Positions 1 to 5,839 of a stretch of 5,839 nt of DNA are shown one piece after another. The position numbers and the translations under genes were made by a program. Within the stretch, counting starts at the first letter, position 1. Each line of letters starts with the position of its first letter. Under the pieces are notes generated by a model that saw nothing but the letters and a program-made list of their open reading frames with translations, was not told the DNA's origin and did no database searches. Location: NCBI GenBank assembly GCA_943328865.2, contig CALQBR020000105.1:1-5839 (forward strand), given 5' to 3'. The stretch is from Sphingobacterium thalpophilum (GTDB lineage: Bacteria > Bacteroidota > Bacteroidia > Flavobacteriales > Flavobacteriaceae).

Positions 1-371
1 ATATTATCAAGGAACGTGGACTAAAATTAGGAAGAGAGCGAAAAGACCATTACGTCAACGAACTTTTTAAATTTTTGAAAAAAGACGGAAGCAGAAACGA
101 CGCTTTTGTGGATAGATTACTATTTTCCGCTATGATTGAGGCCAGAAGTTGCGAAAGATTCAAAGTGTTGTCACAAAATATCGAAGACAAAGAGTTGGCC
201 GAATTTTATAGAAAACTAATGATTAGCGAAGCGGGACATTACACCACGTTTCTTCGTTTCGCCAAAAAATACTCCGAAAAAGTGGATGTAGATAAACGCT
301 GGCAAGAATGGATTGATTTTGAAGGTGAATTAATTACAAACTACGGAAAAAGCGAAACCGTCCACGGATAA
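1..371 (+). CDS. miaE: tRNA-(ms2io6A)-hydroxylase MiaE, C-terminal part (5' end outside window)
   Basis: MiaE is a ferritin-like di-iron monooxygenase that hydroxylates the isopentenyl group of 2-methylthio-N6-isopentenyladenosine at position 37 of tRNAs reading UNN codons. The reading frame is open from base 3 to the TAA at 369-371, giving 122 residues, so the true start lies to the left; the TTG at 75 is an internal leucine. Numbering from base 3, the sequence shows LGRERKDHYV (9-18), the family block RLLFSAMIEARSCERF (38-53) and ISEAGHY (74-80). In ferritin-like enzymes E46 and the E76-x-x-H79 pair would be iron ligands of the second helix pair; the first pair is missing here. The chain ends in ETVHG, as I recall for bacterial homologues. 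It converges on rpsA. The identification rests on motif recognition; no frameshift or missing ligand is seen in the visible part. Confidence 0.9.
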   Translation, partial: IIKERGLKLGRERKDHYVNELFKFLKKDGSRNDAFVDRLLFSAMIEARSCERFKVLSQNIEDKELAEFYRKLMISEAGHYTTFLRFAKKYSEKVDVDKRWQEWIDFEGELITNYGKSETVHG

Positions 372-410
372 ATTCACACTTAATTTTTGCTGCTGCTCAA
401 GTTTTGGGAT

Positions 411-444
411 TGATTCTAGAATATTTCAGAATTAGATTTTTTTT
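411..444 (+). terminator. Candidate weak intrinsic terminator of miaE
   Basis: A 7-bp, AU-rich stem pairs 411-417 (TGATTCT) with 428-434 (AGAATTA), including one G-U wobble and one G-C pair, around a 10-nt loop. Two bases later comes a run of eight T at 437-444. The position, 40 nt after the miaE stop, and the T-run fit a rho-independent terminator, but the stem is weak. The alternative is that miaE transcripts end in the rpsA hairpin at 589-605, whose rightward T-run is poor. Confidence 0.35.
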
Positions 445-450
445 ATTAAG

Positions 451-571
451 CGTCATTTCCAACAGGCACAACGAAGTAATATTTTGTTCATCGCACTGTT
501 TTTTAGTCCGTTATACTCATAAAGACAATTATAAAAGATTGCCGCTCTTCAATGTGTTACGTTCGCAATGA
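451..571. repeat. Degenerate inverted-repeat element, REP/BIME- or MITE-like
   Basis: The left end (452-485) begins GTCATT and contains CACAACGAAGTAAT. The right end (534-571), read on the minus strand, begins TTCATTGCGAACG and continues through CACATTGAAG and GCGGCAAT. The two ends align as imperfect inverted repeats sharing TCATT, AAC, CACA, GAAG, AAT and TTT, with small gaps, around about 48 bp of unrelated sequence. From memory, intergenic palindromic units of the form TCATTGCGAGG...CGAAGCAATCT are common in Bacteroidota genomes, and this looks like a decayed copy. There is no open reading frame of note, so it would be a non-autonomous element. Confidence 0.4.
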
Positions 572-580
572 AAATAAGCC

Positions 581-605
581 AAAAAAAATCCCGATAAAAT
601 CGGGA
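581..605 (-). terminator. Intrinsic terminator of rpsA
   Basis: A perfect 7-bp stem, TCCCGAT (589-595) with ATCGGGA (599-605), closes an AAA loop on the plus strand. It is flanked by eight A at 581-588, which is a run of eight U after the hairpin in the leftward rpsA transcript. It lies about 30 nt past the rpsA stop. In the rightward direction the hairpin is followed only by CTTTCTATG, so it would terminate miaE poorly. Confidence 0.88.
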
Positions 606-635
606 CTTTCTATGTTCAAAATCAAGAAATATATC

Positions 636-2411
636 TTATTTCTTTTTCTCGCTTTTTTCCATTTTGGCCTTCAACCCAGCAAGGATGTCATTGTTGTCTC
701 CAAGAGTTGCAGCTGGTGCATTTGTAGCTGAAGCAACTGCTTCGGCAACAGCTTTAACAGCTTTCTCTTCTTCCTCACGGAATATAGCCGTGTGCGAGGC
801 AACCACTCTTTTGAATTCTTTGTTGAATTCGATTACTTTGAATTCAGCAGTTTCTCCTTTTTTCAATTTCTTACCGTCTTCTTTTTCAAGGTGACGTGTT
901 GGAATGAAAGCAACGATATCTTCTCCGAATTCTACAGTGGCTCCTTTGTCAACAATCTCAGCAATTTCTCCACTGTGGATAGTTCCAACTGCGAAAGATG
1001 CTTCGTATTGATCCCAAGGATTTGCAGTAGTTTGTTTGTGACCTAAAGATAATTTACGTCCTTCAACATCCAATTCTAATACCACTACATCTAGTTTTTC
1101 ACCAACATTCACAAATTCAGATGGATGTTTGATTTTCTTAGTCCAAGAAAGGTCTGAGATGTAAATCAATCCGTCAATACCTTCTTCTAATTCTACGAAA
1201 ATTCCAAAGTTTGTAAAGTTTCTAACGATACCGCTATGCTTAGAAGCTACTGGGTATTTAGCAGTGATGTCTGTCCAAGGATCTTGAGACAATTGTTTGA
1301 TACCTAATGACATTTTACGGTCATCTCTGTCTAAAGTCAAGATAACTGCATCAACAACATCTCCTACTTTTACGAAATCTTGAGCAGAACGCAAGTGCGT
1401 AGACCAAGACATTTCAGAAACGTGGATCAAACCTTCAACACCTTCAGCTACTTCGATAAATGCACCGTAATCAGCGATTACAACTACTTTACCTTTTACT
1501 TTATCACCTACTTTTAAGTCAGCGTTTAAAGCATCCCATGGGTGCGCGTTCAATTGTTTTAAACCTAATTGAATTCTTGTTTTCTCGTCATCAAAGTCAA
1601 GAATAACCACATTCAATTTTTGGTCTAATTCAAGAACTTCACTTGGGTGGTTGATTCTACTCCAAGAAAGGTCAGTAATGTGGATTAATCCATCTACACC
1701 ACCTAAGTCAATGAACACACCATAAGAAGTAATGTTTTTAACAACACCTTCTAATACTTGTCCTTTTTGTAATTGACCAATAATTTCTTTTTTCTGTACT
1801 TCAATATCCGCTTCAATAAGCGCTTTATGAGAAACTACAACGTTTTTGAATTCGTGGTTGATTTTTACCACTTTGAATTCCATTGTTTTGTTTACATAAA
1901 CATCGTAATCTCTAATTGGCTTAACATCAATTTGAGATCCTGGTAAGAATGCTTCAATTCCGAAAACGTCAACGATCATACCCCCTTTAGTTCTGCATTT
2001 TACAAAACCATTAACGATTTCTCCTGTTTCGTTAGCCGAAATAACTCTATCCCAAGATTTGATAGTACGTGCTTTTCTGTGAGACAATACCAATTGACCT
2101 GTTTTATCCTCACGGATGTCAATTAATACTTCTACTCGGTCACCTACTTTCAGGTTTGGATTGTAACGGAATTCATTTAAAGAAATAACCCCTTCTGATT
2201 TTGCGTTGATATCAACGATAGCGTCACGGTCAGTAATTCTTACTACAACACCTTCTACTACTTCTTCTTGGTCAGTATCAATAAAAGTTTTTGATACTAA
2301 TTCTTCAAATTCTTGCAAGTTTTTTTCGTCTACTGCATCGATACCTTCTTCAAAGTTATGCCAGTTGAATTCTGCTAAAAACTGCTCTTGTGATTTTAAT
2401 TGTTCAGACAT
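636..2411 (-). CDS. rpsA: 30S ribosomal protein S1
   Basis: Ribosomal protein S1 binds mRNA on the 30S subunit and promotes initiation on weakly structured leaders, which matters in a phylum that makes little use of Shine-Dalgarno pairing. The protein is 591 residues, slightly longer than the E. coli protein (557). Six S1/OB-fold repeats are visible at roughly 48-113, 130-195, 214-285, 300-370, 388-458 and 475-541. Repeats 3-5 are the canonical ones, with YGVFIDL, YGAFIEV or FGIFVEL, then GLIHIT, GLIHVS or GLIYIS, and LSW or MSW. The tail (542-591) is charged and alanine-rich and ends in KKK. I chose the ATG at 2409-2411 (MSEQLKSQEQ) because it matches the N-terminus I recall for Flavobacterium S1. 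The frame stays open to an ATG at 2522, but that stretch is the probable leader. No SD-like motif precedes the start; the leader there is A/T-rich (TTTTTTATCAGC). It has its own promoter and terminator. Confidence 0.97.
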   Translation of the reverse strand: MSEQLKSQEQFLAEFNWHNFEEGIDAVDEKNLQEFEELVSKTFIDTDQEEVVEGVVVRITDRDAIVDINAKSEGVISLNEFRYNPNLKVGDRVEVLIDIREDKTGQLVLSHRKARTIKSWDRVISANETGEIVNGFVKCRTKGGMIVDVFGIEAFLPGSQIDVKPIRDYDVYVNKTMEFKVVKINHEFKNVVVSHKALIEADIEVQKKEIIGQLQKGQVLEGVVKNITSYGVFIDLGGVDGLIHITDLSWSRINHPSEVLELDQKLNVVILDFDDEKTRIQLGLKQLNAHPWDALNADLKVGDKVKGKVVVIADYGAFIEVAEGVEGLIHVSEMSWSTHLRSAQDFVKVGDVVDAVILTLDRDDRKMSLGIKQLSQDPWTDITAKYPVASKHSGIVRNFTNFGIFVELEEGIDGLIYISDLSWTKKIKHPSEFVNVGEKLDVVVLELDVEGRKLSLGHKQTTANPWDQYEASFAVGTIHSGEIAEIVDKGATVEFGEDIVAFIPTRHLEKEDGKKLKKGETAEFKVIEFNKEFKRVVASHTAIFREEEEKAVKAVAEAVASATNAPAATLGDNNDILAGLKAKMEKSEKKK

Positions 2412-2525
2412 GCTGATAAAAAATTTGTATTCCGTGCTTTCTCGAGTTTCTTGTTGCGATAGAAAACAACAGAAGTTGTTTGTATAATTAATGAAACCCT
2501 TTAGGAAACTCTTATTCGCCAAAAG
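2412..2525 (-). promoter_or_regulatory. rpsA 5' leader with hairpin and alternative outer pairing
   Basis: The leader lies between the predicted transcription start (near 2525) and the rpsA ATG. A perfect 7-bp hairpin is formed by 2464-2470 (AAACAAC on plus) and 2475-2481 (GTTGTTT), with a 4-nt loop. Outside it, the segment at 2444-2450 (GAAACUC in the mRNA) can pair perfectly with 2505-2511 (GAGUUUC). Alternatively it pairs with 2493-2499 (GGGUUUC) with one G-U wobble. The two pairings are mutually exclusive and both enclose the hairpin. The pairing is read directly; a regulatory role, for example S1 autoregulation as known for E. coli rpsA, is inference. Confidence 0.45.
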
Positions 2526-2530
2526 GTTGA

Positions 2531-2562
2531 CAAAGATAATACATCTTTGTTACAATGTCAAA
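2531..2562 (-). promoter_or_regulatory. Bacteroidota-type promoter for rpsA
   Basis: On the minus strand TTTG (2562-2559) is followed after 20 nt by TATCTTTG (2538-2531). This is an exact match to the -7 consensus TAnnTTTG with the -33 TTG at usual spacing for the primary sigma factor of this phylum. Transcription would start near 2525, giving a leader of about 115 nt before the rpsA ATG. The -7 box is embedded in an 8-bp inverted repeat, ACAAAGAT (2530-2537) and ATCTTTGT (2543-2550), which could be an operator. Confidence 0.65.
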
Positions 2563-2586
2563 TATTTTGATATTAAATAAATTAGC

Positions 2587-2605
2587 AAAAAAAGAGTGCT
2601 TTTTT
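2587..2605 (-). terminator. Possible weak terminator after cmk
   Basis: On the minus strand AAAAAAG (2605-2599) pairs with CTTTTTT (2594-2588) across a CACT loop, and one more T follows. The stem has a single G-C pair and the T-run is itself the stem arm, so termination would be inefficient. It lies 24 nt past the cmk stop and before the rpsA promoter. If it leaks, rpsA would also receive transcripts from porQ-cmk. Confidence 0.3.
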
Positions 2606-2629
2606 GATCCTAAAGAAGACAGCCTTTTA

Positions 2630-3316
2630 CTATTTCAATTGGCTTACTAATGCCAACACTTTTTCAAATTGTTCTTCTCTCGAAAGATGAGAATTGTCTA
2701 TTTCTATGGCATTATTTGCTTTAGCAAGTGGAGAATCCGCTCTATGGGTGTCAATATAATCTCGTTCTACTACGTTTTTTAGCACTTCTTCAAAAGAGAC
2801 AACATCCCCTTTTTGACAAAGTTCCTCAAAACGCCTTTGGGCACGGGTTTGAGCACTAGCAGTCATAAATATTTTAAGTTCGGCATCTGGAAATACTACC
2901 GTCGCAATATCCCTTCCATCCATAACAACCCCTTTATCTTTTCCCATCTGCTGTTGCTGTTCGACCAATTTGGCACGTACTTCAGAAATTTCAGCTACTT
3001 TACTAACAAAATTAGAAACTTGAATGGTTCTTATTTCCTGTTCCACATTGGTTTCATTCAGGTACATTTCGGCAAAACCTATATCAGGATTGAATTTAAA
3101 CTGCAAATGAATAAATGGCAAACTGGCAATTAAAGTTTCTTTATCTAAGAAATCCTGATCTATATAACCGTTTTGCATGGCAAAAAGAGCAACTGCACGA
3201 TACATAGCACCCGAATCTACATAAACATAACCTAGTGCCGCTGCTAATTGTTTGGCCAAAGTGCTTTTCCCTGTTGAAGAAAAACCATCAATGGCGATTG
3301 TAATTTTTGTATCCAA
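2630..3316 (-). CDS. cmk: (d)CMP kinase (cytidylate kinase), TTG start
   Basis: Cmk phosphorylates CMP and dCMP with ATP, recycling cytidine nucleotides from RNA and lipid turnover in the cytosol. The 228-residue length is normal. The Walker A loop is G11-F-S-S-T-G-K-S-T19, followed by DSGAMYRA (34-41) and MDGRDIATVVFPDA (132-145). S105, R114, R135, D136, R185, D189 and R192 sit where E. coli Cmk has its CMP-binding residues (offset +4, from memory). Ala138 replaces the glycine I expect in the GRDIGT motif, which is odd but not obviously damaging. The start must be the TTG at 3314-3316. Upstream in frame come only ATT, AAC and the porQ stop TAA, and the next ATG (M38) lies beyond the P-loop. 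The 6-nt gap to porQ implies co-transcription and probably coupled translation. cmk next to rpsA is also seen in E. coli. Confidence 0.97.
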   Translation of the reverse strand: MDTKITIAIDGFSSTGKSTLAKQLAAALGYVYVDSGAMYRAVALFAMQNGYIDQDFLDKETLIASLPFIHLQFKFNPDIGFAEMYLNETNVEQEIRTIQVSNFVSKVAEISEVRAKLVEQQQQMGKDKGVVMDGRDIATVVFPDAELKIFMTASAQTRAQRRFEELCQKGDVVSFEEVLKNVVERDYIDTHRADSPLAKANNAIEIDNSHLSREEQFEKVLALVSQLK

Positions 3317-3322
3317 AATGTT

Positions 3323-4360
3323 TTATTGAAAATTAATAGTTAAACCAAACAAACTCGTATTGGCTGCCAAAGTATATCTAGAATAGGAATAATTGAACTT
3401 CCATTTATTTACTTTTAACCCGAAACCTACTGATATTCCCGAAAAATTGCGGTGTTCTAAAATCTTTAACTCCTCAGCCCTTCTAAAATTATAACCCATC
3501 CGAATGTTAAACCCTTTTTTAGGAAAAAGTTCTGCTCCAAAGATAACATGACGCAATGCGTTATTAAATATCGAAACTTTCTCCTGAGTAACCCCCCCGT
3601 CTATATTTCCTTGAGCACGAGCGGGATTAGAAAAAGCGACGTTCCATTGCTGTAGGTTTGCTAAAGTTAAATGCCAACGAATTGGTACATTTTCCAATTG
3701 CTTTGAAATTCCTGCTTCAATTTCTACAGGCAGATTTTCTTTTGTTTCAGCATAAGTAGTGAATTGGGTACCAATATTACGAATTACTAATGCGTAATTA
3801 AATCCATTAGAATTGTCTAAATACAATACTCCTAAATCGATGGCACCTCCAAAAGAATTATAAATATCAAAGGTAGAAGAAATCAATTTTGCATTCGCAC
3901 CAAAATGGAAATCGGTATTGGGGATTTTGTAGGCATAACCGACAGAGAGCGCGATTTCACTTCCTGTAAAATCAGACGTTAAGTTTCCATTTTCATCTCG
4001 CCCTTCAAATTTTCCGTAATTCACATAATTCACACCTGCTTGAAAAGTTTGTAAACTTTTACCCAAGGTACGAACATATGAAGCAGTCCCATAAGTAACT
4101 TCTCCAAAATAACTTCCGTAATTCAACGCCAAATGATTATTCATATTCTCATTTATGGTTGCCGGATTAAAATGAACCTGATTGACATCATTATCATAAA
4201 TCGTGATAATTTTTCCTCCTAAAGATGCTTGACGAGGCGATGTGACTAGGTTTAAAAACTGGTAAACCGATTTACCTCCTATCTGTCCGTACGCAACAGC
4301 ACCAAATAAAAATAAAACTATCGAAAGAAATTTTCCTGACATATATCGGTTTTGTTGCAT
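3323..4360 (-). CDS. porQ: Type IX secretion system protein PorQ
   Basis: PorQ is an outer-membrane beta-barrel-type protein. In Porphyromonas gingivalis it belongs with PorU, PorV and PorZ in the attachment complex that processes type IX cargo and anchors it at the cell surface. The 345 residues begin with a Sec signal peptide: basic N-region, hydrophobic core FLSIVLFLFGAVA (11-23) and a likely signal peptidase I cut after AYG (23-25), before Q26. The family-typical mature start is QIGGKSVYQFLNLVTSPRQA (26-45), then SLGGK (46-50). The rest alternates short aromatic-rich strands with polar loops and ends in FGLTINFQ, like a terminal outer-membrane strand. Two ATG starts are possible, 4358-4360 and 4340-4342 (M7); the second gives a more compact signal peptide. 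It lies 67 nt after lon, beyond the lon terminator, and just ahead of cmk. A run of seven G (3592-3598 on minus) occurs at D254-G-G-V257. Confidence 0.95.
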   Translation of the reverse strand: MQQNRYMSGKFLSIVLFLFGAVAYGQIGGKSVYQFLNLVTSPRQASLGGKIITIYDNDVNQVHFNPATINENMNNHLALNYGSYFGEVTYGTASYVRTLGKSLQTFQAGVNYVNYGKFEGRDENGNLTSDFTGSEIALSVGYAYKIPNTDFHFGANAKLISSTFDIYNSFGGAIDLGVLYLDNSNGFNYALVIRNIGTQFTTYAETKENLPVEIEAGISKQLENVPIRWHLTLANLQQWNVAFSNPARAQGNIDGGVTQEKVSIFNNALRHVIFGAELFPKKGFNIRMGYNFRRAEELKILEHRNFSGISVGFGLKVNKWKFNYSYSRYTLAANTSLFGLTINFQ

Positions 4361-4390
4361 CGTAATAATGACAATGCGAAGATATTATTT

Positions 4391-4424
4391 TTAATAAAAA
4401 GCGGCTAATTTCTCAGCCGCTTTT
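4391..4424 (-). terminator. Intrinsic terminator of lon
   Basis: A perfect 10-bp stem, AAAAGCGGCT (4397-4406) with AGCCGCTTTT (4415-4424), closes an 8-nt loop. On the minus strand it is followed by T-rich sequence (TTTTTATTAA). It starts 3 nt after the lon stop codon, so lon probably forms the end of its own transcription unit and porQ-cmk needs a promoter in 4361-4396 or relies on readthrough. Confidence 0.85.
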
Positions 4425-4427
4425 AAA

Positions 4428-5839
4428 TTATAACGTTTTAGCGTTTTTAACTTTTTGCCCAGTAATAGCTATGGCTAATACTTCGCTCATTTCCTTCACA
4501 TAATGAAAGGTCAACCCCTCAATATACGCTGGTTTTATTTCGTCAATATCAGATTTGTTTTCATGACAAAGAATAATCTCTTTAATATTGGCTCTTTTGG
4601 CAGCTAATATCTTTTCTTTTATTCCACCCACCGGCAATACTTTACCTCGCAAGGTTATCTCACCTGTCATGGCAATATTTTTTTTAATTCTGTTTTGCGT
4701 AAAAACCGAAACCAATGAAGTAAGCATTGCTATGCCAGCACTTGGACCATCCTTTGGCGTAGCCCCTTCTGGAACATGCAAATGAATATTGTACTTAGAT
4801 ACTGTTTCTGGATTAATGCCTAACAATTCTGCATTTGCCTTGATATATTCCAAAGCAATGGTGGCTGATTCTTTCATTACCGTCCCTAAATTCCCTGTAA
4901 TAGTCATCGTTCCTTTTCCTGGAGAAATCAACGATTCAATAAAAAGTATATCACCTCCAACACTTGTCCAGGCCAAACCAGTCACTACTCCTGCAACATC
5001 ATTACTCTCTGATTTACTGCGTTCTAATTTTGGAATGCCCAATACTTTTACAATATCATCGTCGGTGACTTTCTTATTGTATTCCTCCTCCATTGCCACT
5101 GATTTAGCCGCATTTCGGATTACCTGAGCAATCTTAGCTTCCAAACCCCGAACCCCGGATTCCCTGGTATAACCTTCGACTATTTTTTCCAATTGTTTTT
5201 TTCCAATAGTCAAATCTTTAGTCGTCAAACCATGCTCTTTGAGTTGTTTTGGAAATAAATGCTGTCTTGCAATTTCTACTTTTTCCTCAATTGTGTAGCC
5301 TGACATTTTAATAACTTCCATTCTATCTCGCAATGCAGGCTGAATTGCCGACATATTATTAGAGGTAGCTATAAACATCACTTTCGACAAGTCGTAACCC
5401 ATCTCTAGAAAATTATCGTAAAAAGAATTGTTTTGCTCAGGATCCAAAACTTCCAATAAAGCAGAAGAAGGATCTCCCTGATGGCTAACCGATAATTTAT
5501 CAATTTCATCCAAAACAAAAACAGGATTAGAAGTCCCTGCTTTTTTTAGACTCTGAATAATTCGACCAGGCATCGCGCCAATATAGGTTTTTCTATGGCC
5601 TCGAATTTCAGCCTCATCGCGCAATCCACCTAACGAAATGCGAACATACTTTCTACCTAAAGCTTCCGCTACTGATTTTCCAATAGAGGTTTTACCAACC
5701 CCTGGAGGCCCCGTCAAGCAAATGATGGGCGATTTCATATCATTTCGCAATTTTAAAACTGCTAAATGTTCAATCATTCTTTTTTTGACCTCTTCCAAGC
5801 CAAAATGATCCTTATCTAGAATTTTCTGTGCGCGTTTTA
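4428..5839 (-). CDS. lon: ATP-dependent protease Lon (endopeptidase La), C-terminal part
   Basis: Lon is a cytosolic homo-oligomeric AAA+ serine protease that degrades misfolded and regulatory proteins. The frame is open from the right edge (codons from 5837) to the TAA at 4430-4428, giving 469 residues. The N-terminal substrate-binding domain lies outside the window. From residue 1 at 5837: the helix leading into the ATPase domain ([18 protein letters not shown]), Walker [10 protein letters not shown] (43-51), Walker B VFVLDEID with D110/E111, sensor-1 TSNN (158-161) and sensor-2 region ESGVRGLE (226-233). The protease domain follows, with the Ser-Lys dyad at S366 (PKDGPSAG) and K407 (GGIKEK). 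All visible catalytic residues are present. The TTG at 5798 is an internal leucine, not a start. A strong terminator follows directly, and the promoter is outside the window. Confidence 0.97.
   Translation of the reverse strand, partial: KRAQKILDKDHFGLEEVKKRMIEHLAVLKLRNDMKSPIICLTGPPGVGKTSIGKSVAEALGRKYVRISLGGLRDEAEIRGHRKTYIGAMPGRIIQSLKKAGTSNPVFVLDEIDKLSVSHQGDPSSALLEVLDPEQNNSFYDNFLEMGYDLSKVMFIATSNNMSAIQPALRDRMEVIKMSGYTIEEKVEIARQHLFPKQLKEHGLTTKDLTIGKKQLEKIVEGYTRESGVRGLEAKIAQVIRNAAKSVAMEEEYNKKVTDDDIVKVLGIPKLERSKSESNDVAGVVTGLAWTSVGGDILFIESLISPGKGTMTITGNLGTVMKESATIALEYIKANAELLGINPETVSKYNIHLHVPEGATPKDGPSAGIAMLTSLVSVFTQNRIKKNIAMTGEITLRGKVLPVGGIKEKILAAKRANIKEIILCHENKSDIDEIKPAYIEGLTFHYVKEMSEVLAIAITGQKVKNAKTL

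Noticed and set aside
664..1046. Open frames on the plus strand opposite rpsA
   Set aside because: They are serine/phenylalanine-rich antisense shadows of the S1 gene, with no recognisable motif and no start signal.
1142..1673. 13-bp direct repeat TCCAAGAAAGGTC at 1142-1154 and 1661-1673
   Set aside because: It encodes the same DLSW motif in two homologous S1 domains, so domain duplication explains it.
2206..2487. 93-codon plus-strand frame across the start of rpsA
   Set aside because: Low-complexity Ser/Thr-rich antisense shadow of the rpsA 5' end and leader.
2412..2522. 37-residue in-frame N-terminal extension of S1 starting at an ATG at 2522
   Set aside because: The extension is unlike known S1 N-termini, the predicted transcription start is near 2525, and MSEQLKSQEQ at 2411 matches the expected start.
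2542..2549. CATCTTTG on the plus strand as a divergent promoter in the cmk-rpsA gap
   Set aside because: First base mismatched, nearest upstream TTG only 12 nt away, and no rightward gene follows.
2813..3133. 106-codon plus-strand frame opposite cmk
   Set aside because: Antisense to a gene with all family motifs intact; composition is not protein-like.
4377..4384. TATCTTCG on the minus strand as a porQ -7 box
   Set aside because: One mismatch in the conserved TTTG and no TTG at 17-23 nt upstream; too weak to list as a promoter.
4588..5127. Two plus-strand frames opposite lon
   Set aside because: Both lie wholly inside the conserved Lon protease domain on the other strand, and neither resembles a known protein.

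Overview
This is an AT-rich chromosomal segment, most likely from a Flavobacterium-like member of the Bacteroidota. The supports are a PorQ homologue (type IX secretion, confined to this phylum), a Bacteroidota-type promoter (TTTG, 20 nt, TATCTTTG) in front of rpsA, start codons without clear Shine-Dalgarno sequences, and the general protein character. It contains five genes, two of them cut by the window edges. I see no phage, transposase, CRISPR array, rRNA or tRNA.

Layout: the 3' end of miaE (tRNA hydroxylase) reads rightward from the left edge to 371. Everything else reads leftward. In transcription order from the right edge these are lon (ATP-dependent protease, 5' end missing), porQ (type IX secretion outer-membrane protein), cmk (CMP kinase) and rpsA (ribosomal protein S1). 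miaE and rpsA converge on a 264-nt spacer (372-635). That spacer holds a weak terminator candidate for miaE, a degenerate inverted-repeat element of about 120 bp that resembles a decayed REP/BIME-type unit, and a strong terminator for rpsA.

Transcription units inferred from spacing and signals: lon ends in a strong intrinsic terminator only a few bases after its stop. porQ and cmk are separated by 6 nt and lie in the same frame, so they are almost certainly co-transcribed, with cmk starting at TTG. A 218-nt gap precedes rpsA. It contains a weak hairpin after cmk, an exact Bacteroidota promoter, and an rpsA leader of about 115 nt with a stable hairpin enclosed by two competing outer pairings.

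Functionally this is a housekeeping neighbourhood: nucleotide supply (Cmk), translation (S1), tRNA modification (MiaE) and proteolysis (Lon), with one envelope-secretion gene (PorQ) sharing an operon with cmk. I do not see a new multi-gene system. The points most worth checking are the rpsA leader and promoter architecture, the porQ-cmk junction, and the repeat-like element between miaE and rpsA.
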